A DNA stretch of 64,000 bases, from positions 1 to 64,000 of the forward strand of contig NZ_FNAD01000004.1 in assembly GCF_900101745.1 (NCBI RefSeq), written 5' to 3'. This stretch comes from Glycomyces harbinensis (GTDB lineage: Bacteria > Actinomycetota > Actinomycetes > Mycobacteriales > Micromonosporaceae). Made by a program: the position numbers and the translations under genes. This document shows positions 9,402 through 17,930 of this stretch, piece after piece. How positions within the stretch are numbered: the stretch's first letter is position 1; each line of letters begins with the position of its first letter. A model generated the notes under the pieces. The model saw only the letters and a program-made list of their open reading frames with translations. It was not told the DNA's origin and did not search any database.

Positions 9402-10067
9402 ATGCGTTTGTTGGTGGCACGGTGCCAGGTCGATTACACGGGGCGGCTCTCCGCCCATCTGCCCATGGCTACCCGCCTGCTCATATGGAAGGCGGACGGG
9501 AGCGTGCTGGTGCACGCCGACGGCGGGTCGTACAAGCCGTTGAACTGGATGACGCCGCCGTGCACGGTCGTCGAGGGTGCCACGGAGTGGACCGTCACCT
9601 CCAAGAAGTCCGGCGACCAGCTCAAGATCACCATCGAGGAGGTCTTCCACGACTCCAGCCATGAGCTGGGCGTGGACCCCGGGCTTCAGAAGGACGGGGT
9701 CGAGGCGCACCTCCAGGAGCTGCTCGCGGCCGACCCCGCGCCTCTGGGCAAGGGCTGGAGCCTCGTGCGCCGCGAGTACCCGACGGCGATCGGCCCGGTG
9801 GACCTGATGTGCCGCAACGCCGACGGCAAGAACGTCGCCGTGGAGATCAAGCGCCAGGGCGGCATCGACGGCGTCGAGCAGCTGACCCGGTACCTGGAGC
9901 TACTCAACCGCGACCCGCTGCTCGCGCCGGTCGACGGCGTCTTCGCGGCCCAGACCATCAAGCCGCAGGCCCGCGTCCTGGCCGAGGACCGCGGCATCCG
10001 CTGCGTCGTCCTCGACTACGACGACCTGCGCGGCGCGGTGGACGAGAGCCAGCCGAGGCTGTTCTAG
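9402..10067 (+). CDS. nucS: Mismatch-specific endonuclease NucS/EndoMS
   Basis: 221 residues. NucS replaces MutS/MutL in most Actinobacteria and many Archaea: it cuts both strands at G-T, G-G and T-T mismatches and so lowers the mutation rate. The N-terminal DNA-binding/dimerisation half begins MRLLVARC. The RecB-like nuclease half carries the catalytic residues Asp134 (GPVDLMC), Glu148 and Lys150 (VEIKRQG). The protein ends in QPRLF, a sliding-clamp binding motif, consistent with action together with DnaN. I chose the ATG at 9402 rather than 9393 from the family N-terminus. It is monocistronic and ends at a terminator. Confidence 0.95.
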   Translation: MRLLVARCQVDYTGRLSAHLPMATRLLIWKADGSVLVHADGGSYKPLNWMTPPCTVVEGATEWTVTSKKSGDQLKITIEEVFHDSSHELGVDPGLQKDGVEAHLQELLAADPAPLGKGWSLVRREYPTAIGPVDLMCRNADGKNVAVEIKRQGGIDGVEQLTRYLELLNRDPLLAPVDGVFAAQTIKPQARVLAEDRGIRCVVLDYDDLRGAVDESQPRLF

Positions 10068-10076
10068 CGCAACGAG

Positions 10077-10108
10077 AAAGGGCCGCGGCATCCGCCGCGG
10101 CCCTTTTT
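10077..10108. terminator. Bidirectional rho-independent terminator
   Basis: 12-bp stem AAAGGGCCGCGG / CCGCGGCCCTTT with a CATCCG loop and further T residues, between nucS and the convergent DUF4190 gene. It is nearly identical to the hairpin at 10650-10672. Confidence 0.9.
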
Positions 10109-10117
10109 CTCACTGCG

Positions 10118-10495
10118 TCACATGTTCTCGATGTCGGCGCATTCCTGGGTGCCGTAGATCGCCGAGTCGGGGTCGGCGCACTGGTCCTCGACGATGCCGA
10201 GGAGGACGAAGTAGACGGCGATCGAGGCGACGATCGTCAGGACGCCGAGGATCACGCCGGTGATCCCCATGCCCTTGCCCTTGCCGCCGCGGCTGCCGGC
10301 CTTGACGGCCGCGATGATGCCGAAGACGATGGCGAGCAGGCCGAGCGGGATCCCGGTGAAGAGGTTGATCCCGGGGATCCAGGAGAAGATGATGAGGCCG
10401 ATGAGGCCGAGCACGAGGGCGGTGACGGCGAAGCCGTTGCCCTGCTTGACGGGCACGGGTTCGGGGGCGGGAGCCGGTGCGGGCGGGTAGGACAC
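10118..10495 (-). CDS. DUF4190 domain-containing small membrane protein (copy 1)
   Basis: 125 residues. A short proline/alanine-rich cytoplasmic head (YPPAPAPAPEP) and a QGNGFAVTALVLG motif lead into two hydrophobic helices separated by the Gly/Lys-rich linker KAGSRGGKGKG, as in DUF4190. The C-terminal tail has two Cys residues and is acidic. I prefer the GTG start at 10495 because GGAG sits 6 nt upstream and the adjacent paralogue has the same GTG-x-Y-P-P start. Function is unknown; such proteins are common small actinobacterial membrane components. It is a tandem duplicate of the next gene. Confidence 0.82.
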   Translation of the reverse strand: MSYPPAPAPAPEPVPVKQGNGFAVTALVLGLIGLIIFSWIPGINLFTGIPLGLLAIVFGIIAAVKAGSRGGKGKGMGITGVILGVLTIVASIAVYFVLLGIVEDQCADPDSAIYGTQECADIENM

Positions 10496-10649
10496 GGAGT
10501 ACTCCAATGTTCGATTTCGGTCCGGGCAGAACTGCGGCGAGTGTATGCCATCGCCGCCGCCGCTGTCAGGCCCTCACGGATCATGGCATCCCGGACGGGG
10601 CCGCCGGACCTGGACGGCAGCGCCGGAACCGTTCTGCCGCAACGAAGAA

Positions 10650-10672
10650 GGGCCGCGGCATCGCCGCGGCCC
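10650..10672 (-). terminator. Terminator of the second DUF4190 gene
   Basis: 9-bp perfect stem GGGCCGCGG / CCGCGGCCC with a CATCG loop, followed on the minus strand by TTCTTC. It is almost the same hairpin as at 10077-10108, so gene and terminator were duplicated together. Confidence 0.75.
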
Positions 10673-10688
10673 CAGGTGTTCGATACGG

Positions 10689-11120
10689 CTATCCGCCGTA
10701 GACGTCGTCCTCGGCGTCGTCCCAGATCTGCTGGCACTCTTCCTCGGTCATGAGTCCGTCCGCGGCACACTCCTCGACGGTGTCCTGCATGATCTGGTCG
10801 CCCTCTTCTTCGAAGAAGTTGACGATCCAGACGTTCACGGCGATCGCGACGATCACCGCGAGCAGACCCGTGATCAGGCCGGTTCCACCCGTGCCCTTGC
10901 CCTTGCCGCCGCGGCTGCCGGCCTTGGCCAGCGCGACGATGCCGAAGATGATCGCGAGAACGGCGAGCGGGATCGCGGTGAAGAGGTTGATCCCGGGGAT
11001 CCAGGAGAAGACAATGAGGCCGACGAGACCGAGCACGAGTGCGGTCACGCCGAAGCCGTTGCCCTGCTTGACAGGGGCGGCGGGGTAGGGGGCGGGCGCC
11101 GGGGCGGGCGGGTAGGCCAC
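10689..11120 (-). CDS. DUF4190 domain-containing small membrane protein (copy 2)
   Basis: 143 residues, a paralogue of the gene at 10118. It shares the YPPAPAPAP head, the QGNGFGVTALVLGLVGLIVF helix and the KAGSRGGKGKG linker, but has a longer, strongly acidic tail with two Cys residues. The longer frame from 11273 is rejected because an internal GTG at 11120 has AGGAG upstream and aligns with copy 1. The membrane topology is two helices with a cytoplasmic proline-rich head. Function is unknown. Confidence 0.82.
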   Translation of the reverse strand: MAYPPAPAPAPYPAAPVKQGNGFGVTALVLGLVGLIVFSWIPGINLFTAIPLAVLAIIFGIVALAKAGSRGGKGKGTGGTGLITGLLAVIVAIAVNVWIVNFFEEEGDQIMQDTVEECAADGLMTEEECQQIWDDAEDDVYGG

Positions 11121-11362
11121 GAAGAGACTCCTATGGGTTGCGATGAACAAAGGGAACGGGCGGAACAGCGGTGAGTCTAGGACAGCGGCTCCAGACCGAT
11201 CCGACGTGAGTCCCCCGCGGACTCCCGTCGGCAACCGGTGTCTCCCGGTGCGGACCCGCCGGAATTGGTGCATTCTTCACGCGGCGGCAACGGCCGCGTC
11301 ACGCCGCCCGCCCGGCCCAAGGGGTGAACGAGCACGTGGGAGCGGCGTGCAAGACTATTGGC

Positions 11363-12451
11363 ATGCTTCACGCGGTGGTCCCCGCAGGCGGTTCCGGAAC
11401 CCGGCTCTGGCCCCTGTCTCGCGCGCAACGACCCAAGTTCCTGCTGCCGTTGACCGGCACGGACTCGTCGCTGCTGCAATCGACCGTGGAACGGGTCCGG
11501 CTCCTGTCCGACCCCGACCGCGTGTACGTCGTCACCGGTGCGGCCCATGCCGTCGACGTGGCCCGCCAGCTTCCCGAGGTCCCCGGCGACAACATCCTCG
11601 TCGAGCCCTCGCCGAGGGACTCCGCGGCCGCGATCAGCCTGGCCGCGGCCGTCATCGCCGAGCGCGAACCGGACGCCGTCATGGGCTCCTTCGCCGCCGA
11701 CCACCTGGTGCGGGACGGCGAGGCCTTCGCCAAGACCGTCGAGCGCGCCATGGAACTGGCCGAGACCGGCCTGCTCATGACCATCGGCATCAACCCGACC
11801 GGCCCCGACACCGGCCTGGGCTACCTGCGCCTCGGTGCGCCGGTCGGCCCCGGGTACCAGCTGGAGGCCTTCGTCGAGAAGCCCGACCAGGTCTCGGCCG
11901 TCGAGTACGTCTCGGCCGGGAACTACCTGTGGAACGCCGGCATGTTCGTCTGGCGCGTCGACGTCTTCCTCGCCGAGCTGGCCCGCCACCGCCCCGCCCT
12001 CCACGACGCCGTCCGCACCCTCGCCGCCGCCTGGGACTCCACCGGCCGCGAGGCCCTGTTCTCGCAGCTGTGGCCGACGCTGGAGAAGATCTCGATCGAC
12101 TACGCCGTCATGGAGCCGGCCGCCGCCGCGGGCAAGGTCGGCGTGGTCCCCGGCGACTTCGACTGGCACGACGTGGGCGACTACGACACCCTCGGCCAGG
12201 TCCTCAAGGCCGCCGACAAGGTCGGCAACGTCGTGGTCGAGCCGCACGGCTCGGGCGAGGCGCTGCTGACCGAGTCGAAGCGCAACGTGGTCGTCCCCGC
12301 CGGAGGCCGCCTCGTGGCCGCCATCGGCGTCGACGACATGATCATCGTCGACACCCCCGACGCGCTCCTGGTCTGCCCCAGGGACCGCGCCCAGGAGGTC
12401 AAGGCCCTGGTCGAGGAACTGAAGCAGGCGAAGCGAACCGATCTGGTGTAA
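11363..12451 (+). CDS. manC: Mannose-1-phosphate guanylyltransferase
   Basis: 362 residues. The enzyme makes GDP-mannose from mannose-1-phosphate and GTP, the donor for mannolipids, lipoglycans and protein mannosylation. The nucleotidyltransferase signature VVPAGGSGTRLWPLSR is at residues 5-20, FVEKPD near 170 and a catalytic-domain GNYLWNAGMFVW block near 190. The start at 11363 is taken from the family N-terminus; there is no Shine-Dalgarno site, and AAGACT 6 nt upstream may be a leaderless -10 box. It is monofunctional: the C-terminal isomerase domain of some ManC proteins is absent, which fits the separate manA in this window. Confidence 0.93.
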   Translation: MLHAVVPAGGSGTRLWPLSRAQRPKFLLPLTGTDSSLLQSTVERVRLLSDPDRVYVVTGAAHAVDVARQLPEVPGDNILVEPSPRDSAAAISLAAAVIAEREPDAVMGSFAADHLVRDGEAFAKTVERAMELAETGLLMTIGINPTGPDTGLGYLRLGAPVGPGYQLEAFVEKPDQVSAVEYVSAGNYLWNAGMFVWRVDVFLAELARHRPALHDAVRTLAAAWDSTGREALFSQLWPTLEKISIDYAVMEPAAAAGKVGVVPGDFDWHDVGDYDTLGQVLKAADKVGNVVVEPHGSGEALLTESKRNVVVPAGGRLVAAIGVDDMIIVDTPDALLVCPRDRAQEVKALVEELKQAKRTDLV

Positions 12452-12969
12452 TGGCGCCCATGCAGCTCGCCTCGCGCCACCGCACCACCGTCGCCGTCGT
12501 CCTGCTGGCCGGCGCCGCGGTGTTCATCGCCGTCGCCCTCTCCCAGTGGCTCTTCGGGGTCGGCCTCGACCCGCGCGACGACACGCTCCGGCGCGCCGCC
12601 GGGATCGGCTTCACCGACACCGCGCGCGACACCCTCTTCTCCGTCGTCCCCGTCGTCCTGCCGGCGCTGGCGGCGTTCCTGGCCCCCGACACGCGACCCG
12701 GACGGGTGATCGGCCGCCTTACCCGTCTCCTCTACGTCGCCTACCTCGTTATCGGAGTGCTGCTGGCGTTGTCGGCGGCTCGGTACGGATTCGACGATGC
12801 CAGGCAGCTGGCTGAGGAAGGACAGGTCTTCATCGACACCCGCGCGGCGGTGGAACGACTGCTGCTCGACGCGGTGTGGCTGACATTGGCCGGCATCGGC
12901 CTGGTCTTCGCCCGTTGGCAAAGGACTCGCGAGCGATCCTCCACTCCAGAGGGCCACGACGAAGACTAG
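12451..12969 (+). CDS. Four-helix membrane protein of unknown function
   Basis: 172 residues with four hydrophobic segments (about residues 14-32, 55-75, 88-107, 135-153), short loops and a charged C-terminal tail. Its ATG overlaps the manC stop codon as TAATG, so it is translationally coupled to manC. I do not recognise a family. A role near mannosyl-lipid or cell-envelope synthesis is suggested only by position. Confidence 0.65.
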   Translation: MAPMQLASRHRTTVAVVLLAGAAVFIAVALSQWLFGVGLDPRDDTLRRAAGIGFTDTARDTLFSVVPVVLPALAAFLAPDTRPGRVIGRLTRLLYVAYLVIGVLLALSAARYGFDDARQLAEEGQVFIDTRAAVERLLLDAVWLTLAGIGLVFARWQRTRERSSTPEGHDED

Positions 12970-13334
12970 ACAGTCCTGTCAAGACCAGTCCCCCACAAGC
13001 GTGAGTCTGAGGGGTCCTTCCATCAACCAGATCACTGTGCGCTATCGTCTGACATCGAACCGTTATCGAATCAGCGATGAAGTCTCATCGTCCATAGAGA
13101 TGAGCAAGGCGGTGCGGCCCCATCTACAGGCCGCCCGCGGGCACCGGAGCTTCTAGAGAAGCACAGACATGCAGGACTGAGAAACAAGCGGACCACTATG
13201 TGGCCCGCAGCAGGGCCGTACGCGTTTCAGGGGAGGGAACGCGTTCGCGCCCAGTCCGCATACCGATGCCGCGCAAGTGATTGCAAGGGGGGAGCACCGG
13301 TTCGACCGGTGCGCGAACGAGGAGGCGGACGTAT
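12970..13334 (+). promoter_or_regulatory. Long upstream/leader region of whiB with a UTR hairpin
   Basis: 365 nt without a credible gene. It contains a perfect palindrome GAACGCGTTC near 13238, and a perfect 7-bp hairpin GCACCGG-TTCGA-CCGGTGC at 13294-13312 that ends about 8 nt before the strong GAGGAGG ribosome site of whiB. Long control regions are typical of developmental WhiB genes. I cannot place the -35 and -10 boxes with confidence. Confidence 0.5.
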
Positions 13335-13838
13335 ATGGACGGCCGTGACTACTTGGCCGACCTGCTGGGTAACGTTCCGGAGTGGCAGGCTCGCGCATTG
13401 TGCGCGCAGACCGATCCGGAGGCGTTCTTCCCCGAAAAAGGGGGTTCCACGCGCGATGCGAAACGCATCTGCGCGCGGTGCGAGGTCAAAGAGAACTGTC
13501 TGAATTACGCGCTCGACCACGACGAGCGGTTCGGGATCTGGGGCGGGCTCTCCGAGCGCGAGCGCCGCAAGATCAAGCGCCAGGCGCGCGAAGCGGCACG
13601 ACGGCGCACCGAGCGCCTGCCCGTGGTGGTGTGCCTGCCGACCCCGATGATCAACCCCGCGGTGGCCGCGGAACTGGCGTTCGCGCAGCAGCTGCGCCAC
13701 GCCGAACCGGTACTGGTCGCCGAAGGGCAGGGCCGGCTCGGGCTGATGGACGAACTCGTCGGCGCGCACCTGGGCGCGCCGGAGGAGACGCCCGTCGAGG
13801 AACCCGCGGTGCACGAGCGCGTTCCGGTCGCCGCATAA
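13335..13838 (+). CDS. whiB2: WhiB-family iron-sulfur regulator, WhiB2/WhmD type, with long C-terminal extension
   Basis: 167 residues. WhiB proteins carry a [4Fe-4S] cluster and bind sigma-A to steer transcription; WhiB2/WhmD controls septation and division. The four cluster cysteines are Cys23, Cys46, Cys49 and Cys55, followed by the GIWGG turn (67-71) and a basic C-terminal segment. The ATG at 13335 has a consensus GAGGAGG site 8 nt upstream. Its place between manC and DUF3499/manB matches whiB2 in mycobacteria. Oddly, about 75 residues follow the basic tail (VVVCLPTPMINPAV, then an acidic Val/Glu/Pro-rich end), longer than usual for the family. Confidence 0.93.
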   Translation: MDGRDYLADLLGNVPEWQARALCAQTDPEAFFPEKGGSTRDAKRICARCEVKENCLNYALDHDERFGIWGGLSERERRKIKRQAREAARRRTERLPVVVCLPTPMINPAVAAELAFAQQLRHAEPVLVAEGQGRLGLMDELVGAHLGAPEETPVEEPAVHERVPVAA

Positions 13839-13917
13839 GAGAACGACCCTACGAGCGAACCACGACGGCGAGGGGGCGGGACAGCGACGTCCCGCCCTTC
13901 CGCCGTACCCGGAGGCT

Positions 13918-14349
13918 TCAGAACTCCAGATCGTCGGGCGGGAGGTTGAGCAGCGACGCGAGCTGCTCGGCCAGGACCGAGCGCACCAGCGACTCGGCCT
14001 CGCCCTTCGACTCGGCCCGCAGCTCGATCGGCCTGCGGTAGAGCACGATCCGCGGCGCGGCCGCGACCGTGCCCGGCTGCGCCGGGTACAGCTTCGACAG
14101 CGGCACCCCGCGGTCCTCGACGATGTCGGCGTCGTAGTCCTGCGAGTCCGGCGGGACCTCGTCGACGGCGAACTCGATATGCCGCAGATCGGTGAACTTC
14201 GAGCCCAGGGCCTCGGTCAGGCGCCGTTCGAGCACCACCACCGAGTCCATCACCAGCGCGTCGAACTCCTCCACGGCCGTGCGCCGCAGCGGCAGGGCGC
14301 TGGGTGCGAGCGGACCCCGCATCCCCCGTCCGTGTCGATCTCTGCGCAT
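13918..14349 (-). CDS. Metallopeptidase-fold family protein (Rv3259-like) lacking the HExxH motif
   Basis: 143 residues, corresponding to the conserved gene beside whiB2 in mycobacteria. The conserved parts are AVEEFDALVMDSV, the central FAVDEVPP stretch and IVLYRRPIELRA, the pattern of the small zincin-like (DUF1025/MMP-type) family. In true peptidases the following helix carries HExxH; here it reads RSVLAEQLASLL, so the zinc ligands are gone and the protein is probably not a protease. The ATG at 14349 is preferred over 14424 by homology. Function is unknown; it is divergent from DUF3499. Confidence 0.75.
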   Translation of the reverse strand: MRRDRHGRGMRGPLAPSALPLRRTAVEEFDALVMDSVVVLERRLTEALGSKFTDLRHIEFAVDEVPPDSQDYDADIVEDRGVPLSKLYPAQPGTVAAAPRIVLYRRPIELRAESKGEAESLVRSVLAEQLASLLNLPPDDLEF

Positions 14350-14470
14350 GGAGAAACCATAGCGTCCGGGTCCGACGAAATCGGTCCCCGCGATGCCCGG
14401 CGACACGAATCGGTGAGGGGCCACTGCTCAGCGCCGCTGACTTCGCCACCGCGAGTGGTAGTTTCGTGGG

Positions 14471-14911
14471 GTGAGGTCGGATCGGCGTTGCTCCCGGAAC
14501 GGCTGCCGCCAGCCTGCGGTGGCCACTTTGACATACATCTACTCGGATTCGACCGCTGTGGTCGGCCCGCTCTCCACGACGCGGGAACCCCACAGCTACG
14601 ACCTGTGTGACGCGCACGCCCGGCGCCTCACCGTCCCCCACGGCTGGGACCTGGTCCGCCATCAGGGCGACTACGCCGTGCCCATGCCCACGGACGACGA
14701 CCTGGTCGCACTGGCCAACGCCGTCCGCGAGGCGGCCGTCGGCGAACGGCACGAACCGGAGGCCGAGCCGTCGGACGCGGCCACGCTCGCGAGCCGCCGC
14801 CTGGCCGAGGTCGAACCCGCTCAGCGCCAAGGGCACCGCCCCGCGGCGCCCCAGTTCGGTGCCCGGCGTCACCTCCGGGTGGTGTCCGGCGACGAGGACC
14901 AACAGCGCTAG
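14471..14911 (+). CDS. DUF3499 family zinc-ribbon-like protein
   Basis: 146 residues, the homologue of Rv3258c that sits between whiB2 and manB in Actinobacteria. The conserved N-terminal half has CSRNGCRQPAVATLTYIYSDS, with Cys7 and Cys12, and DLCDAHARRLTVPHGW, with a further Cys and His. These are likely zinc ligands of a small beta-ribbon. The C-terminal half is disordered and charged. It starts with GTG, and TAGTTT 6 nt upstream suggests a leaderless transcript. No biochemical role is established. Confidence 0.85.
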   Translation: MRSDRRCSRNGCRQPAVATLTYIYSDSTAVVGPLSTTREPHSYDLCDAHARRLTVPHGWDLVRHQGDYAVPMPTDDDLVALANAVREAAVGERHEPEAEPSDAATLASRRLAEVEPAQRQGHRPAAPQFGARRHLRVVSGDEDQQR

Positions 14912-15008
14912 TCTCGTCACGGAGGCGGCCCCATCCGCCGCGGCGCCCGCGCCGTCGGCCATGCCGCCTCCCACCGGCCCCGTAACCCGGAAAGGCGGCA
15001 TCTGACCC

Positions 15009-16388
15009 GTGGCTCCCCAGCTCAGTGAATTCGTGAAGGCCTACGACGTCCGCGGACTCGTCGGCTCGCAGCTCACCACCGAGGTCATGGAGGCGATCGG
15101 CGCTGCCGCCGTCGCCGTCACCGGCGAGCTGAAGTGGGCCGTCGGGCACGACATGCGCGACTCGGGCCCCGACTTCGCCGCCGCCTTCGCGCGCGGCGCC
15201 ACGCGGGCCGGCGCCGACGTCGTCGAGGCCGGCCTGTGCTCGACCGACATGCTCTACTTCATCGCCGGGCAGCGCAGCGTCGCCGGCGCGATGTTCACCG
15301 CCAGCCACAACCCGGCCGAGTACAACGGCCTGAAGATGTGCCTGCCCGCCGCGCGGCCCATCGGCCTCGACACGGGCCTGGCCGACATCCGCGACAAGGC
15401 CCAGGCGATCCTCGACGGCGAGCCCGCCCCCGAAGCCCCCAAGCCCGGCACCGTCACCAGCGAGGACTTCCTCGCCGCGTACGCCGACTACATGCGCGGA
15501 CTCGTCGACCTCTCCGGCATCCGCCCGCTCAAGATCGTCGTGGACGCGGGCAACGGCATGGGCGGCCACACCGTCCCCGCCGTCCTCGGCGACCAGCTCC
15601 TGGCCGCCCTCCCGCTGGAGATCGACCCGCTCTACTTCGAGCTCGACGGCACCTTCCCCAACCACCCGGCGGACCCGCTGGAGCCTTCGAACCTCGTCGA
15701 CCTCCAGGCCCGCGTCAAGGAGGTCGGCGCCGATCTCGGTCTGGCCTTCGACGGCGACGCCGACCGCTGCTTCGTGGTCGACGCCGACGGCAATCCCGTC
15801 ACGCCCTCCGCCATTACCGCGCTCATCGCCACCCGCGAACTCGCCAAGGACCCCGGCAGCGCCGTATGCCATAACCTGATCTGCTCCAAGGCGGTCCCCG
15901 AGATCATCGCCGAGCGCGGCGGGCGGCCCCTGCGCACCCGAGTCGGACATTCGTTCGTCAAGGCTGCTATGGCCGAGCAGAACGCGGTCTTCGGCGGCGA
16001 GCACTCCGGGCACTACTACTTCCGGAATTTCTGGTTCGCCGACACCGGCATGCTCGCCGCGATGCACGTCTTGGCAGCAGCCGGCGAGACGGATCGGCCC
16101 CTGTCGGACCTGGCGGAGGAGTTCGTCCGCTACACGCCCTCCGGCGAGATCAATACCAAGGTCACGGACCCCCACGGCAAGATAGACGAAATCGCTGAGC
16201 AATTCGCCGGCCAAAACGATGTCGGCACCGACCTGCTCGACGGCATTACCGTCTCGTTCAAAGACGGCTCTTGGTTCAACCTGCGCCCCTCCAACACCGA
16301 ACCGCTGCTGCGGCTCAACGTCGAGCACCGCGACCAGGCCTCGATGGAACGGCTGCGCGACGACCTCCTCCGCATCGTAAGGAACTAG
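15009..16388 (+). CDS. manB: Phosphomannomutase/phosphoglucomutase
   Basis: 459 residues. It converts mannose-6-phosphate to mannose-1-phosphate, feeding manC. The phosphoserine loop TASHNP has its Ser at residue 99, the metal loop DGDADR is near 245, the sugar-binding GGEHSGHYYFRNF near 330 and the phosphate-binding RPSNTEPLLRLNVE at the C-terminus. The full set of alpha-D-phosphohexomutase domains is present. It starts with GTG after a GGAAAGGCGG stretch. The Trm112-like gene follows after 3 nt, and the SIS isomerase and manA lie downstream on the same strand. Confidence 0.95.
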   Translation: MAPQLSEFVKAYDVRGLVGSQLTTEVMEAIGAAAVAVTGELKWAVGHDMRDSGPDFAAAFARGATRAGADVVEAGLCSTDMLYFIAGQRSVAGAMFTASHNPAEYNGLKMCLPAARPIGLDTGLADIRDKAQAILDGEPAPEAPKPGTVTSEDFLAAYADYMRGLVDLSGIRPLKIVVDAGNGMGGHTVPAVLGDQLLAALPLEIDPLYFELDGTFPNHPADPLEPSNLVDLQARVKEVGADLGLAFDGDADRCFVVDADGNPVTPSAITALIATRELAKDPGSAVCHNLICSKAVPEIIAERGGRPLRTRVGHSFVKAAMAEQNAVFGGEHSGHYYFRNFWFADTGMLAAMHVLAAAGETDRPLSDLAEEFVRYTPSGEINTKVTDPHGKIDEIAEQFAGQNDVGTDLLDGITVSFKDGSWFNLRPSNTEPLLRLNVEHRDQASMERLRDDLLRIVRN

Positions 16389-16391
16389 CCC

Positions 16392-16589
16392 ATGCCCGCC
16401 ACCGCGCCCAAACCCGTGCTCCTGGAACTGCTGCGCTGCCCCGAGCCCCACCACGCGCCGCTCGCCTACGACCGCGAGGAGAACGCGCTCACGTGCTCCG
16501 AGTGCGCGAAGGTCTTCCGGGTCGAGGACGGCATCCCCGTGATGCTCCTCGACGGCGCCTCCTCGAGCTACGGTGTCAACGGCGAGTAA
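16392..16589 (+). CDS. Trm112 family protein
   Basis: 65 residues. A compact zinc-ribbon-like protein with LRCPEPHHAPLAY at the start, LTCSECAKVFRVEDGIPVMLLD in the middle and three Cys residues, as in UPF0434/Trm112. Eukaryotic Trm112 activates methyltransferases; the bacterial role is not settled. It begins 3 nt after manB with AAGGA as ribosome site, so it is in the same operon. In Actinobacteria this gene often lies between manB and the SIS-domain isomerase, as here. Confidence 0.85.
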   Translation: MPATAPKPVLLELLRCPEPHHAPLAYDREENALTCSECAKVFRVEDGIPVMLLDGASSSYGVNGE

Positions 16590-16703
16590 CCCCCACCCGC
16601 AGACGCCGCGCAGCGGCCACCGATCCCCCGGCAACCGAAGCGAACCGCCAAGGGGCGCACCGAAATGCGACCCCACAGGCCACAGGCCAAGGAGGAACAC
16701 AGC

Positions 16704-17897
16704 ATGGGTCTTGAGGACGACGGCCTCGCCGGGATCACCGGCGACCGGCTCCCCGACGAGCGCCGCATCGAAGGCGACCTGAGCGACTCGATCCGCCCCG
16801 GCAGCGCCCTGTGGGCGCTCGCCTCGGCCGGACCGCAGCTGCGCGAGTCCGCCGCGCTCGCCGCCGACGCCGGGCTCGCCGCCCTCGCCGAGGAGGGCCG
16901 CCCCCGCGCGGTCGTCGTCGCGGGCGTCGGCACCGCCGCCCGGACGGGCGACATCCTCGCCACCGTCGCCGGGCCCCGCTGCCCCGTGCCGATCCTCGCG
17001 CACCGCTCCGCCGGCGTCCCCGGCTGGGTCGGCGCCGCCGACGTGGTCATCGCCGTGTCCGCGTCCGGACGCAGCCCCGAGGCGCTCGCCGCCGCCGAGG
17101 CCGCCGCCCGCCGCGGCGCGCGCCTGGTCGCCATCGGCGCCCCCGACTCCGAGCTCCAGGCCCTCGCCGAGCGCGCCCGCGCCTCGTTCGTGGCCGTCCC
17201 GCGCCGGGCCCCCGCCCGGCTCAGCCTGTGGGCGCTCGCCGTGCCGGTGCTCATGGCCGCCAGGGAACTCGGGCTCGTGAGCCTGGTCGAGGCCGACATC
17301 GCCGAGACCGCGAGGCGCCTCGACGAGGACGCCGAGCGCTGCCGCCCCGACGCCGACGCGTACGTGAACCCCGCCAAGGAGCTGGCGATGAACCTGGCCG
17401 GGTCCATCCCGGTCGTGTGGGGCTCCAGCCCGCTCGCGGGCGTCGCCGCCCGGCGCTTCGGCGACATGCTCGCCGCGAACTCCCGCTACCCGGTCGTCTC
17501 CGGCGAACTCGGCGAGGTCGGGCGCGGGCGCGTGGGCCTCCTCGACGGCGTGTTCGGCTCGCTCGCCGAAGGGCAGACCGACATCTTCGCCGACCCCGAG
17601 GACGACGAGCTGACGCGCCTGCGGATCGTGCTCATGCGCGACGACGGCCTCGACGGCGACGACTCCTCCCCCAAGCCCGACACCCGCCGCGCCGACGCGG
17701 TGGCCGACCTGGCCTCCCGCCGCGGCGTCCGCTGCGACGTGCTCCCGGCCGAGGGCGGCTGCGCGCTGGAGCGGCTGGCCTCGCTCATCTCGGTGCCCGA
17801 CTTCGCGTCGGTGTACCTCGCGCTCGCCCACGGGCTCGATCCGATGCGCGTCCCGGCGGTCTCGGAGATGAAGGACCTGACGCTCGGCGCCGAGTAG
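16704..17897 (+). CDS. SIS-domain phosphosugar isomerase (bifunctional phosphoglucose/phosphomannose isomerase-like)
   Basis: 397 residues, related to Rv3256c. The N-terminal SIS domain has VVAGVGTAAR and the phosphosugar-binding SASGRSPE motif near residue 118; the second SIS half carries VVWGSSPLAGVAARRFGDMLAANS. The C-terminal PGI_PMI-type domain ends with the conserved YLALAHGLDPMRV. It would interconvert glucose-6-phosphate or mannose-6-phosphate with fructose-6-phosphate. The ATG at 16704 is preceded by AAGGAGG. Its place between manB and manA supports a role in mannose-phosphate supply, although the catalytic activity of actinobacterial members is less certain than for archaeal ones. 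Confidence 0.82.
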   Translation: MGLEDDGLAGITGDRLPDERRIEGDLSDSIRPGSALWALASAGPQLRESAALAADAGLAALAEEGRPRAVVVAGVGTAARTGDILATVAGPRCPVPILAHRSAGVPGWVGAADVVIAVSASGRSPEALAAAEAAARRGARLVAIGAPDSELQALAERARASFVAVPRRAPARLSLWALAVPVLMAARELGLVSLVEADIAETARRLDEDAERCRPDADAYVNPAKELAMNLAGSIPVVWGSSPLAGVAARRFGDMLAANSRYPVVSGELGEVGRGRVGLLDGVFGSLAEGQTDIFADPEDDELTRLRIVLMRDDGLDGDDSSPKPDTRRADAVADLASRRGVRCDVLPAEGGCALERLASLISVPDFASVYLALAHGLDPMRVPAVSEMKDLTLGAE

Positions 17898-17930
17898 GCG
17901 AGCGTTTTCCAAGCGCCGCAACGCCGACCG

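Noticed and set aside
11143..12450. Long plus-strand frame over manC in another phase
   Set aside because: Arg/Gly-rich shadow; only its last 173 codons, from 12451, form a plausible membrane protein.
13291..13312. GGTTCGACC resembling a tRNA T-loop upstream of whiB
   Set aside because: No acceptor, D or anticodon arms can be formed around it; it is a simple 7-bp hairpin.
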